From the NCBI GenBank assembly GCA_034509735.1, contig JACGWO010000003.1:14694001-14758000 (forward strand): a stretch of DNA of 64,000 nucleotides, written 5' to 3'. Below, piece by piece: positions 23,293-35,326 of the stretch (its first letter is position 1; every line of letters begins with the position of its first letter). The notes beneath the pieces are model-generated. The model had not been told where the DNA came from and did no database searches. It saw nothing but the letters and a program-made list of their open reading frames with translations. A program made the translations under genes and the position numbers. The stretch comes from Sesamum alatum. Lineage: Eukaryota > Streptophyta > Magnoliopsida > Lamiales > Pedaliaceae.

Positions 23293-25573
23293 CCGGTTCG
23301 GTGTATAGGCCTAGGGTTTATGTGCGTTTTAAGCATGAAACGTGTTTTGAGCATGTTTTAATTGAATCTTGAATTTCTTGATTATTAAAGCATGTTGTTT
23401 TATTGCTTTTAATTCTTGTGAAATTCTGAATGTTGGTATTTTTCTGTTTTTCTTGGGAAACGGGGGAAAATTTGAACTGAAAACGAGAAACGCCACAGCC
23501 GGCCAGCCAGGAAGGCTGGCCGCGTGCAGCCGAGCGCTGCCGGCAGGGCAGACGCGCGCAGGCAAGGGTAGCCTGCACGCGCCCGCCCAGCCGGTCGCGC
23601 AGGGCAGCGCGCAGCCAGGATGGCTGCGCGCGGGCGCGCGCGCAAGGGGGCGCCTCCAGCCGCGCGCGCGGGCAGACGAGGGTGTCTGCGCGCGCGCGCG
23701 CGCAAGGCTATCGGGCGGAGAGCCCGCGCGCGGACGGCACCAGGCGCGCGCGCCCGCAGACGGAGGCGTCTGCGCGCGCGCGCCCGGCGGGCGTGCCCAG
23801 TGCGCGTCTGCGCGCGCACTGCGCACAGCGCAGGCACGCGGCTGGCGACCAGCAGGCCGGCGCGCGCGAGGCAGAGGAGCCTGCGCGCGCGACGGCCTGC
23901 CGGAACACCAGGCCGCGCAGCGCGCTGCCGGCCAGGCGCGCGCGCACGCAGGCAAGGGGCCTGCGTGCGCAGGGGCGGCAGGCTGGGCCTGCTGCCCTGC
24001 GCGTACGGTCGGCCGGCTGCTGCCGGTGGCGGCGGCCGGCGGCTGCTGCAGCTAGGGTTTTTGAAACCCTAGTATTATTTTATTTTTATTTACTTTTCAG
24101 TTTTAATTTTGAATTAATTCTGAAAATTCGTTTTTTGGGTTCAATTTTGCCTAAATTCCTAAAGACATTATTTTAGGAGTAAAATAAATTGGATTTGAAA
24201 TCCCGGGGTTATTTTACTTAAAATAATGAGGAAAGGTTTTCCTAAAACGAGAAAAATGTTATTACCAATATTTGTGTTTTATTTTTCACACGTTGCGCAC
24301 ATGATCATTTATTTCTGTTTTGGATTATTATGATTGAAAATCATGAATTATTGGTATATGGTAATTATGTGATTGGATCATGTGATTATGTGTGTTGGAT
24401 GGAAATGGATGATCACGAGCCCTAGACCGGATGTATGGTTTAATTTTCTGTTGGGCCTGTGTGCCTCTTTAACTGCTTTCTCCTTCTCTCTTTCTAGTTG
24501 CCTTGGAATAATAAGGCTTTCTACCTCCCTCCTTATGTACTCCCCCCGGGTTTTCGCTGGGGTTTCTATTTTTATAATGTTATGAGAGTAGACTAGGAGT
24601 GAGGTTTCCATTTTTGTAATTGGTGGAGTAGAAGAAAGGACCACATGGAGAGCCCAGACCGGAGGTCCCTTGGCGTTTTCCATGAAGTGAAGAAAGAGGA
24701 AAAGAGACCAAGGCCCATCAGCATGATGATTGGGTTACTATTATTGTAATAGTATAGGACCAACCCTAGATTGACCATAGATCCACTGCGGGCTCAGTGG
24801 GTCGCATAGGATTTGGGCTCGTGATCATCCAACAGGGGCGTGCTAGGCTTTAATTTTGCATGTGGTTATTATGATGGATGAATGGCTTTTTATTTATCAT
24901 ATAACTGCTATGGATGGATTTTATTTATGCATTATGGATGAATGTATGGATATATTATGAGATCTCAGTCATTCACTACTCTCACATTGGTTGGACCAAT
25001 GTTGAAATATTAGACCCTAGATAAAATGGACATGAACTCTAGGAGTTTGTCCATGCCTTCCAATCCATGGCACAGTGAGGAAGCTGTTTTAGGTCAATAG
25101 CGTGGTCTCACGAGTCGTGGCACGTTATTGTACTTAAAAGAAGCTGCACTGTGTCATGAACGAAAAATAGGCTGCTGTTACCTGTCTCACGAGTCGTGGG
25201 GGTACCAGTGGGTCTGTGGCTCGGTCGATTGGGTCGGGTCTAACGCCCAATTAGCATGATTCGCTTGGAGTCCTCGGGATCATGCGAAAGGGTGAGGCAA
25301 TAATCTTGGGAATCTCGTGGAACGAGAATGGTATGGAATACCTCCCACAGGATCTTTTCCATGCGAATCGTAAAAGCGGGGTATGGGAAAAATCGCTATG
25401 GATCCCAAGCCCACTAGGAAAGGATTTCCCGAAAATCACGTTTGAGAGTAGCGTGTTTTCGTATAAATAGTGGGAGGATTAAATGACTAAAGACCAAGCA
25501 TTTAATTATTTCATCAAAACCACCGTCTTTATTTTCTGCTGATCGCGCGTTGTTTTCTAAATGTAGATTTAAA
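23293..25573 (+). other. Leader of element C with GC-rich island
   Basis: A long non-coding leader between primer site and gag. It contains the GC-rich island (about 23500-24055), two GTCTCACGAGTCGTGG copies (25105-25120, 25184-25199) and a TATAAATA octamer (25462-25469) about 105 bp upstream of the gag start. Open frames of 140-230 codons in the island appear in nearly every frame of both strands and reflect a lack of AT-rich stop codons, not genes. Confidence 0.8.
23500..24055. repeat. CpG-rich island of alternating GC in the leader
   Basis: Very GC-rich sequence with many GCGCGCGC runs and recurring GTCTGCGCGCGC motifs, flanked by AT-rich DNA on both sides. The corresponding island in element 2 is only about 110 bp long. 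Alternating CG tracts can adopt left-handed DNA; that is inference. Confidence 0.85.
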
Positions 25574-28500
25574 ATGTCTAAGAACCCACTATCAACCATT
25601 CTTAAGACAAACAAATTCAATGGAACAAATTACAACGACTGGTTGCGCAATCTCAGGATAGTCCTAGATTACGAGAACCAAGGCTACGTCATGGACGAGC
25701 CTCTCCCTAGGACCTTACCGGAAGGATCCACGCCAGAAGAACGTGAGACGTTCGAGACTTGGCATAAGGATAACCGGAAGGTCCGTAGCGTCATACTTGC
25801 TTCGATGACCAATGAGATTCAGAAGCAATATGAAAGGCTAGACGATGTCCCTTCCATTATGGTTCGCCTTAAGGATTGCTATGCAGTCCCGGACCGGCAT
25901 ACTAGGTATGTCGCGACCAAGGCGTTCTTTGGAACTAAAATGACAGAAGGATCCTCTGTACAAGAGCATGGGGTTAAAATGCTTACCCTAGTGGAAAAGC
26001 TCGAGGACCTAAAGGCAGGTCTCGATAACGAAACGTACATAGATGTGATCCTTCAGTCACTCCCACCCTCCTTCGACCAATTTATCGTCAACTATAACAT
26101 GAATGCACTTGAGAAGGGCATTCATGAGTTGATCAATATGTTGGTGCAATACGAGGCAACGACTAAGAAGTCCACGCCTTCGGTATTGTATGGAGGTGCT
26201 TCAACTTCCAAGACGAAAGGCAAGGGTGCCGGACGTTGGAAAAAGAAGAAGGGGAAGGGAAAAGCCGTCATAGAAGCTACGAACACTCAGAGTGTTCCCA
26301 TTGCCAAAGAGGGGAAAGGCAAAGGAAAGGGAAAGGTTGTCTCCAAGCAACAGTCAAAGGCATATGACATATGTATCAACTGCCGTGAGAAAGGGCATTG
26401 GAAGAGAGAGTGCCCCAAACTCTTCTCAAAGCAAGGTATATATGTGATTGAGGTTAATATGGTCACTAATTCTGCCTCTTGGGTATTGGATACCGGCTGT
26501 GGAGCTCACATTTGCAATAATTTGCAGGTGCTGAAAAGAAGCAGAAAACTAAGTAGCGGGGACATGATCCTAAAGCTTGGAAATGGCAAGGCCATCTCGG
26601 CAGAAGCAGTAGGATCCGCCACTTTAGTGATTAGTGATACCATTAGCATAGAATTAGAGCAGGTTTATTTTGTACCTAGTATGATTAAGAACATCATTTC
26701 CATTCCATTGTTGGACAATAGTGGTTATGAGTTCAGAATCAATAAAAATTGCTTTTATTTGATGAGGTGTGGAATTGCTCATCTACTTGGTACATTGCAC
26801 AACGGGCTCTATATCTTGCAATCAACGAATTTCGTTCTTAACGCTCAACACAAACGGAAACTAGATAATAACGGGAACGCACGTCTGTGGCACGCTAGGC
26901 TAGGTCACATATCCCAAGATAGGATGAAAAGGTTGGTAGACTCAAAGAACCTAGAGGTTGGGGACTTGAGCGATCTACCAAACTTGTGAATCTTGTCTAA
27001 GAGGGAAAATGACCAAGAAGCCCTTTGTAGGTCAAAGCAGGCTTGCCACAGGTCTGTTGGACTTGGTCCATACAGACGTATGTGGACCACTAAGGACGCA
27101 GGCCCGAGGTGGGTTCTCCTACTTCATAACCTTCACCGATGACCATTCACGGTACGGTTATGTTTACCTGATGAGGTACAAGTCTGAAGCTCTTGAGAGG
27201 TTTAAAGAATTCAGGCTTGAAGTGGAGAACCAGACCAACTGCAAAATTTAAACTCCTACGGTCAGACCGAGGCGGTGAATACCTTAGTGCCGAATTCCTA
27301 GATTATCTAAAAGAAAATGGTATAATATCGGAATGGACACCTCCCGGAACACCACAGTTAAATGGCGTCTCTGAAAGGAGGAACCGAACCCTGTTGGACA
27401 TGGTTCGGTCCATGATGAGTTTTACCAAATTGCCCTTATCGTTTTGGGGTTATGCATTAGAAACGGCAGCCAAGTTGTTGAATTTGGCGCCTACCAGTGC
27501 ATTGACCCAAACGCCATATGAGATATGGCACGGCAAGCCTGCGTCCTACAACTACTTGAAAGTGTGGGGTAGCCCTGCATACGTCAAGAGGTTAGTGGGA
27601 GATAAGCTAGAATCCAGGTCTAGCCTATGCAGGTTCGTTGGATATCCTAGAGAAACTGCGGGTTATTACTTTTATGACCCTTTGGAACAAAAGGTATTTG
27701 TTTCAAGAAATGCAGTATTCTTGGAGCAAGGCTTCCCGGAGGATATCCAACCTGATGAGCTGATCCTTGAGGAATCAAGTGATGGAACTCAGCCATCAGA
27801 AATAGCCGCAGAAACCTCACCAAGAGGATTTAGGATAAACGCCCGAAGGGCTGACCAACCTAGAGAAGTCCAACATGCTAGGCATGAAGGACAACCTCAA
27901 GAGAGGCCAGCCCTGGCCCCTGAACCGCCGGCTCCGATACAGTCAGCGCCCACAGTCACCACTGACGTTCCCGTCCTCCGTAGGTCCACTAGAGAATCCA
28001 GACCTCCAGTGACATATGGGTTTCTAGGTGCGACCGATCTTCTGGATAACGATCCTAAGACATACGGGGAAGCGATGTCTGACATCGACTCCGGGAAATG
28101 GCTTGAGGCCATGAAGACCGAAATGGACTCCATGAGCGAGAACCAAGTTTGGAGACTTGTAGATCCACCGAAAGGTGTTAAGCCAGTGGGCTGTAAGTGG
28201 GTCTACAAGCGCAAACTCGGGGTTGATGGAGAAGTCACAACCTTTAAGGCTAGGCTTGTAGCCAAGGGATACACTCAACGACCCGGGGTCGATTTTGAGG
28301 ATACCTACTCGCCAGTAGCCATGGCTAAGTCCATTCGGATCCTGCTTGCCATAGCAGCATGGTATGACTATGAAATATGGCAGATGGACGTGAAAACGGC
28401 CTTCCTCAACGGTTTCGTTGAAGAAGAGATCTATATGGATTAGCCGGAGGGTTTCACGGTCACTGGAGAATAACAGAAGGTCTATCGTCTCCAGAAGTCC

Positions 28501-29628
28501 ATCTATGGCCTCAAACAAGCATCCCGAAGTTGGAACATTCGATTTGATGAAGTAATACGGGGATATGACTTCATCAAAAACGAATCCGACCCTTGTGTAT
28601 ACAAGAAGGTCAGTGGGAGCTCTATAGTGTTCCTAGTGCTTTACGTGGATGACATTCTGCTCATTGGTAATGACGTCAGAATGTTAGGAAACACAAAAGC
28701 ATGGTTGTCAACCAAGTTTTCCATGAAGGACTTGGGTGAAGCCTCCTACATCCTAGGCATCCAGATTGTCAGGGACAGATCTAAAAGGATGTTAGGGCTC
28801 ACCCAAAACTCGTATATGGAGAAAGTCCTAAAGAGATATCGAATGGACAACTCCAAACGAGGATTCCTTCCAATGAGGCATGGGATCAAGTTATCCAAGA
28901 AACAGTCCCCGCAGACTGATGAGGAACTTGAAAAGATGAAAGTCATCCCCTATGCTTCTGCCGTAGGTAGCATCCAATATGCGGTCCATTGCACCAGGTC
29001 TGACATTGCATACGCTTTGAGCGTGACAAGCAGATATCAGTCCTGTGCAGGAGAGGCACATTGGAATGCCGTTAAGGGCATCCTTAAGTACCTTAGGAGG
29101 ACTAAGGAAATGTTCTTGGTCTATGGCAATGGAGAACTAATTCTGGAAGGCTTTAGCGACGCTAGCTTCCAGTCTGATGACGATGATGCCAAGTCTCAAA
29201 CGGGGTATGTATTCAAACTCAACGGAGGAGTAGTGGCTTGGAAAAGTTCCAAGCAAGCAACCACTGCTGACTCCACCACTGAGGCTGAATACATAGCAGC
29301 TTCAGAAGCTGCTAAGGAAGCGGTTTGGATGAGAAACTACATCCAAGAGTTGGGTGTGGTGCCTAGCATCGCCGAGCCTGTTGTCATCTTCTGTGATAAC
29401 AACGGTGCAATAGCGCAAGCAAAGGAACCGAGATCTCATCACCGTTCCAAACACATTCTTAAACGCTACCATCTTCTTAGAGAAATGGTAGGAAGAGGTG
29501 ACGTTCGGATGGACCGAGTCAACTCGGCAGACAACACAGCAGACCCGCTGACAAAGCCTATGTCGCAGAATGCTCATACGCAACATCTTGAGAAGATGGG
29601 GATTAGGCATATGGGTGATTGGCTTTAA
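25574..29628 (+). pseudogene. Copia gag-pol polyprotein (element C), four lesions
   Basis: I place the start at ATG 25574 (MSKNPLST), matching the other copies, although the frame is open slightly upstream. Gag spans residues 1 to about 265. The zinc knuckle ligands are Cys267, Cys270, His275 and Cys280, and the protease DTG is at 306-308. Then come GAG-pre-integrase (LWHARLGH), integrase (HTDVCGPL, SDRGGEY, NGVSERRNRT; all three acidic residues kept), RT with YVDD (28642-28653) and RNase H, ending GDWL-stop. Breaks: an extra A at 26980-26982, an extra T at 27247-27249, TAG at 28441 and TAA at 28471 (the latter two in one frame). Function would be synthesis and integration of element cDNA; this copy cannot make the full polyprotein. 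Confidence 0.93.
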
Positions 29629-29633
29629 AGATC

Positions 29634-29644
29634 AAGTGGGAGAT
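29634..29644 (+). other. Polypurine tract of element C
   Basis: AAGTGGGAGAT immediately upstream of the 3' LTR. Confidence 0.85.
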
Positions 29645-31638
29645 TGTTAGAATAGGTGACCATGTAAGCCAATTTTGGCGGGTATATGTAACCTATGTCT
29701 AGACAATTATAGGTGTTTGATAAATCATTAATGAATAAAGAAGTGAATTTCATTTGGCATTACTTTGTTTGTGTTCACTTATATCTGTTTTCTATATCTG
29801 TTCACTACGCAAACAAAGCCCACGGACTGAGAATCAATTTCGGGGACTGGGACTACGCTTGGAGGTAGGTCCATGGAATCAGTCTTCCCGAATCAGTCCG
29901 GAAATCTCCAAGTCAAGGAATCCCGAAAATGGGTACCGGGATTCCATTTGAGACTTGCACTAAGCACCTGCTGTCGTGTTTCATCGACGGGTGACGAGGG
30001 TCGTCTAAGCAGTGTTAGTGGGTTAGCATGCTGGGACGCAGCTGACTGAGGTGACTCGCGGGAACCGTCTTACGGAGGACCTTGAGTATGGTCAGCAAGG
30101 TATGACGTGTATTCCCGGTTCCAACAGTACAGGTCAAGTCCTTTGACTTGAGGAATTGCTGAGTTTACCTGTACATCAGGGCTGTATCTTAGGTATGGTG
30201 AGAGATTGCCAGAATTCTCTTTGGTAGTCATAAGCCATGTCTAGTGCAGTTCTGGTGTGCAAAGTGACAGTAGTTTCCAAGAAAGGATCTGTCTCCTGTC
30301 AATAGGTTTTGGCAGTTGAGTCTCATATATACTCTAGGTCTTATCCCTAAAACTGTGGCCACAGTGACTGAACAGAAGGGAAGGATTCCCTTGCGGCGTT
30401 TAGTGAGGACAGACCGACACTTAGGTCCAAAATGGGTGCCTGCATTTTCCGTGCCCTAGACTCTAAGTGATGAGACCGAAGACAGAAGGACAAGTGTACT
30501 GTTAGAGCCTAAATGTTCATCCCTGAATATTTCACCTAGTCTCTAGTGCCATGGACCGTTGCTAGATGGCCACCCATGGTAACGGCAGGATTCTGGGAAT
30601 CCGACCAAGTCTAGCTGAAAGGTGAACCTAAAGAGTCACACACTATCCACACACATTTAGATATTTAATTAGGAATTAAATATTGGAGTGAAGGAATGAT
30701 TAAATTGGATTTAATCGGGTCCTTTATTTTTCTTGGAGAAATAATTCCTTCTATTAGATATAAGGAATTAAATTGATAAATTAGATTTATCAAAGGGATT
30801 TATTTAATGGGCTTAAATAATATTTATATTTATTTTTAGCCTCTTGGAAATATTTAAATAGGTTTTAAATATTCCATTAAATTAAATTAAATCAACGGTT
30901 GAGATCAATGGGAGAGATGGATGGCTAGGATTGTTTTGACTAGGTCAAAACACTACTTTGACTAGGACTTTGACTAGGTCAAAATCCTAGTCAAATTAGA
31001 GTTCTTGAAAGAGGAGTTTAAAGAGGATTAAACTCCTCTTCTATATAAACCCCTAGCATCCTACAAGTTGCATGATGAAAAAAATTCCAACACACACAAC
31101 ACACACACACAACTCGGCTCTCTCTCCCTCTATCTCGTCCGCCCTCTCTCTCTCTCTCACACACTCCAAGAAAATTATTTTTCTTTGTTCTCTTGTTCTT
31201 GGAACATTAGAACTTGATGAATCAATACCGTTAATTCATAACGTGTTGTTGATTCATCCACTCCAAAATATAAACTTGTTCGTTGCTAGCACGACGTGCA
31301 AGATACGTGGGTGGATCGTGTGTCACGATTTGGAGGGTCTCAAGAACGAGATCTTGGTGCAAAACGGGGAACAACGCGTGTAGCAGTTGAAGACGAAAAC
31401 GACAACGGGTAGGTCTCGTTTATGATTTTCGTCCCTCTTAATTTTCTACCCTATGGCCTCCATGATATGTTATATGTGATTTATTCATGAGATACACCGA
31501 ACACCCGGGAATTTCAAAGGCACACCCTTTGAAACGTGTTCTTGAATTTAAAGCATGTTTAAATTCCGCATTTATTTTTTTAATTATACCGCGCTTCCGC
31601 ATTCGCGCTTTTCCCGGGACGATCCACAATTCCTTTCA
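29645..31638 (+). repeat. Type-I LTR, 3' LTR of element C
   Basis: 1994 bp, the partner of 21293-23279. It retains the six W-boxes (30936-30994) and TATA (31042-31049). Differences from the 5' LTR are scattered substitutions plus small indels, for example near 31068-31084 and in the CT run near 31150. A CT- and CA-rich stretch follows the TATA box. Confidence 0.92.
30936..31049 (+). promoter_or_regulatory. W-box cluster and TATA in the 3' LTR of C
   Basis: The same arrangement as at 22583-22696. From a 3' LTR, transcription would read rightward out into flanking DNA at 31639 onward. Confidence 0.6.
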
Positions 31639-32443
31639 GATACATGTTGAGACATGTTATCCATTATATATATACAATCATATAGATCTAGATATTCTAT
31701 TAATCGCAACTCGTGTTCTTGTTTCATTTTTTTAATTATTATGCAACTTCTATGTTGTGGCTAGAATTTTGATTTTAGTTAATAAAAGGAAATTGAGAAA
31801 TAAATTTCTTCCTTTTTTGGAGAAAAAAATCAAATATAATGATTACTGCAAACATCAATCTGAGAGTATTTAACAATGAAACAGGAGGTTCGACCCCTTC
31901 AATGTTGCCATACATAATTATAGCATCCTGCGTAATTACATTATATCTCATAACAAATTCACGTTTAACCCGATAAGACAACTCATATTTTTACCAATAT
32001 TTTGCATAGACATCATGCATCTACTTATGTCATCAAAATTTGGGATTTCATCCTCAACAATGACATTTAAGTGCATAATAAAAAGGAGAAAAGTATAATT
32101 TTAGTTCATCAAAACTTGAAAATACAAGTTTCAGTGACGTCTTTGTATTTATGTAACTAGAACTCCTGAGTCAAGATAACACTGTTGGCCCACCTAATAA
32201 GGCTAACAACTGGCTTATGATCTAGCTAGATGAGTCACCACAATCTATCTCCTGAAAAAGTGTTGGAAGCTATAGTGGGTTCAGTTTTATGTCCATACTT
32301 TTGAAGGAAGAGAAAATGAGTATATATTATAATCTTTGTACTCTAACTTGTTCCTCTCAATTTAATTGAATATCATCATAATGCAAGTCCTTTTATAGGT
32401 CTAAACATTTTCTAATAGACATAGAATTTCGTACAAAGAGTAA
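31639..32443. other. AT-rich intergenic stretch, no gene seen
   Basis: Unrelated to the copia elements on the left. Only short frames interrupted by stops are present, and no motif is recognised. Confidence 0.6.
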
Positions 32444-32948
32444 AGGGTTAATTACACTGAGCCCCCCTCTGAAAATGCTATATTACACTTTCCCCAAAAG
32501 AAATTTCAAAATTACACTTACACCCCTTCTAAAAGTTCACCATTTACACCTGAACCCCTTTCACTAGGATTTTGATAAAAATTTCTGACCTTAACAAAAA
32601 AAATTACATAAATCTTTAATTTCACCCCACATTGTCCCCATGTAATAAGTTTATACTTAGAAGGAAAAAAAAAGTAACAATGTTAACCTCATCCTCTATA
32701 TATACATTACATTTATCTCCTTATAAGTACAAAAGTATACATAAAAATGTTAAAGAGGGGCAACATTGGCAATTTATATACATATTTTTATTTTTTTTTT
32801 TTTGCTGAAGTAAATACTTTTCGTCCAAACTCTAACAGAAGGGGGTTAAATGGAGAGTTCTGAGAGGGGGTGTAAGTGTAATTTCGAAACTTCTTTGGAA
32901 AATAGTATAATTTTGCATTTTTAGAGGGGTTTAAGTATGATTAACCCT
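32444..32948. mobile_element. TIR element, about 505 bp, long inverted arms
   Basis: It starts AGGGTTAATTACAC and ends with the inverse (TTAACCCT). The arms extend about 100 bp (32444-32545 versus 32850-32948) with mismatches and include runs like ATTACACTTACACCCC on both sides. No coding sequence. It looks like a non-autonomous DNA transposon of the kind common in plants; the superfamily is not determined. Confidence 0.75.
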
Positions 32949-35019
32949 AGAATAAATACAAAACCAAAATCCTAAACATCACTCTCAATTTCTAGCAGTC
33001 TTGGTAAAATAGTCACAACTTTCTGTAGAACCTTCCAATGGACTTGAAACTTGCACCATTTGAAACTTACCTCATAGAACTTTAATTTCATATAAGATTC
33101 ACTTGGAATGACACCTATTTGTATTCTGAAAATGCGTCTAAAAGTCTGCTGAAAAATTATAACTGTTGAAAACAAGATGGCAAGTTTAGTTCTCATGGGA
33201 ATTCGCAACACCCCCCCCCCCCCCCCGCCCCCCGTAAAACTTGGCTGCTTTACAACTCCAATCATCTCTCTTAGCTCCTGGAATATCTTTCTTGAGGTTC
33301 TTTATAAAAATATCTGCAACTTGATCAAGAGGTTTGATGTACTCCACCTCAATCCACACTATGTTTCTGTTTAGGGTAAATTACATTTTTTCAACGAAAC
33401 TATGAACATTTTTACACTTAACCCCGAAAATATTCTTTTTATTATAGAATACCCTCTCTAGTTTTGAATTTTATACTTACCCATATTTCACCGTTTCCAG
33501 CCCATTTTGCCACTGAAAAAGTGGCACATGCACGACACATGTTTTATTTAAGGGCATTACAGTCTTTTAAAAATTGATTTAAATCCCAAATGAAAAAGAA
33601 ATGACCAAAAGCATTTTAAGACCTTCCAAAATCATGTTTAACATAAGCGATTTATTTTTTATTTTTTTTTATTTTTTTATTTTTTTTTTTTTGAGAAAAT
33701 TGAAGACTACTCTAAATTCCTAAATCAGCAACAAGAGAAAGAGGTCTTCTTCTGGCCCCAAAATCCCTAAATCCTACATAATCCTAAACCCTTAAATCCC
33801 TTGAACATTGCATCGATTGTTTGGTACATTTAGACCATGAAGAATGGTGTGGAAGGTTCAAGACGAGGACAACCCTGATTTGTTATATGAAAGACCTTGT
33901 CCAGACTACGGTAAGTTCTTTTCTGAAATTGCAAAATGTAGTGTTTGTTGTAATATTTTTTGCTATCTTATTGTTCGAAGTAAAATATTTATTGTTTTCT
34001 GAAATTTCGTGTTAATATGTAGTGGTCATGTTGTTTTATGATTAATTATTGAACGGACCACCTTATAGTCCCATATGTTGGGGTATTTTGTGTGTAGATA
34101 GTACCACATGTTTTGCCCCCACTTTGCAATACTTTTTATTTTTGGTGATTTTTTTTTCACTTTATGAGCTTGTGCTTTGTGCTTGTCCCATGTCCTTTTT
34201 TTCATTATCCATAAACACCACTCAAGCATGCAGCCAAAGAATGGAATGATCCCATTGTACCCACTCAAAACTCAATCAACAATATCTTATTTAGACTCCA
34301 TGGAGATTCACTGAAAGCAGCACTTCAGACTCAATCTGATTCAGCTTGTTTAAGGGGAGTTAATTATCTGACAAGGTTACTACAACTACAGAAAAAGAAG
34401 TCCTTGTATGTGGACAACAATGGCTGATGCAAAACTATGCTTTTGAAACTGCAATTGGCTTCAGATGCAACTATGTTGACAGACTCAACTTGTTTATATA
34501 TATGTTTTGAATGCTTGAACACTCACTTTAATTTTGGGCAGTTTAAATTGCCAAGGTTGTGAACACGATTGACACTTTTGCCTTCTTTGTTGATGAAATG
34601 TTAACAGAGAAAGTGTTTCCTTTAGCATTTAATTTAACTTATGTATTTCATTTTCGCAGAATTAAGGTAGCAAAATGAACATATGTCACATAACCTTTAG
34701 ATAAATGTTTCATAATCACATTACACTTGAAAATTATATTATGGACATATTCTACAACCCTCTTACACAACTATTCAACTTAAGTTAATCGTAAAAAAAA
34801 AACTAGTTATACATTCACATTATTAGGTGAACAACAACCCAAGACACTGGTAATGCAATCCATAACCATTTTAGATATGTTTTTGCCTCTTTCACCTTAT
34901 CTTCAAACCGACTAACTCACGAAGCTACCCAGGTATAATCTGACAAGCCCTAGTGCACATTGGAGGGTCAATCCGTACAAAATAATTGCAACCTCCAACT
35001 TCCTATAATGTCAAAATCT
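32949..35019. other. Intergenic, no gene seen; homopolymer runs
   Basis: Contains a C run (about 33210-33232), T/A-rich runs (33650-33692) and a generic repeat start AGGGTAAATTACATTTTTTC at 33374. Short frames lack recognisable domains. Confidence 0.55.
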
Positions 35020-35273
35020 ATAATGCACGGACACTTCAAAAAATTATCCGGTGCAGTGTCGGACACGAACACGGCTAGAACACGTATCGGACATGGCCTT
35101 GGAGTGTCCGAAAATTTTAAAAAAAAAAAAAAAAAAAAAAGACATGGTGTCGGGCACGTTTTAGGACACGGCCGGGCCCTTTTGCAATTTTTAAAAAAAA
35201 ACTGGGGTAAAATTGAGTAATTAAGTTAAATGCTTTCTTCCCCAATTTTTTTCTCCCTCCTCAGATTTTTAAT

Positions 35274-35326
<53 letters not shown>

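Larger units (their letters stand above)
21293..31638 (+). mobile_element. Copia element C, structurally complete, coding damaged
   Basis: A 10.35-kb Ty1/copia element with 5' LTR (21293-23279), primer binding site (23281-23292), 2.3-kb leader, gag-pol (25574-29628), polypurine tract (29634-29644) and 3' LTR (29645-31638). The LTRs differ at a few dozen positions by eye, roughly 2%, so the element is fairly young. Two single-base insertions and two stops break gag-pol. The left flank (GTCCA) lies in element E pol, and the right flank (GATAC) lies in unrelated sequence. No target duplication is found, so the present element is probably a recombinant. Confidence 0.9.

Noticed and set aside
23318..24176. 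Many overlapping frames of 80-228 codons on both strands
   Set aside because: All lie in the CpG-rich leader island, where stop codons are rare in every frame; Arg/Ala-rich products without domains.
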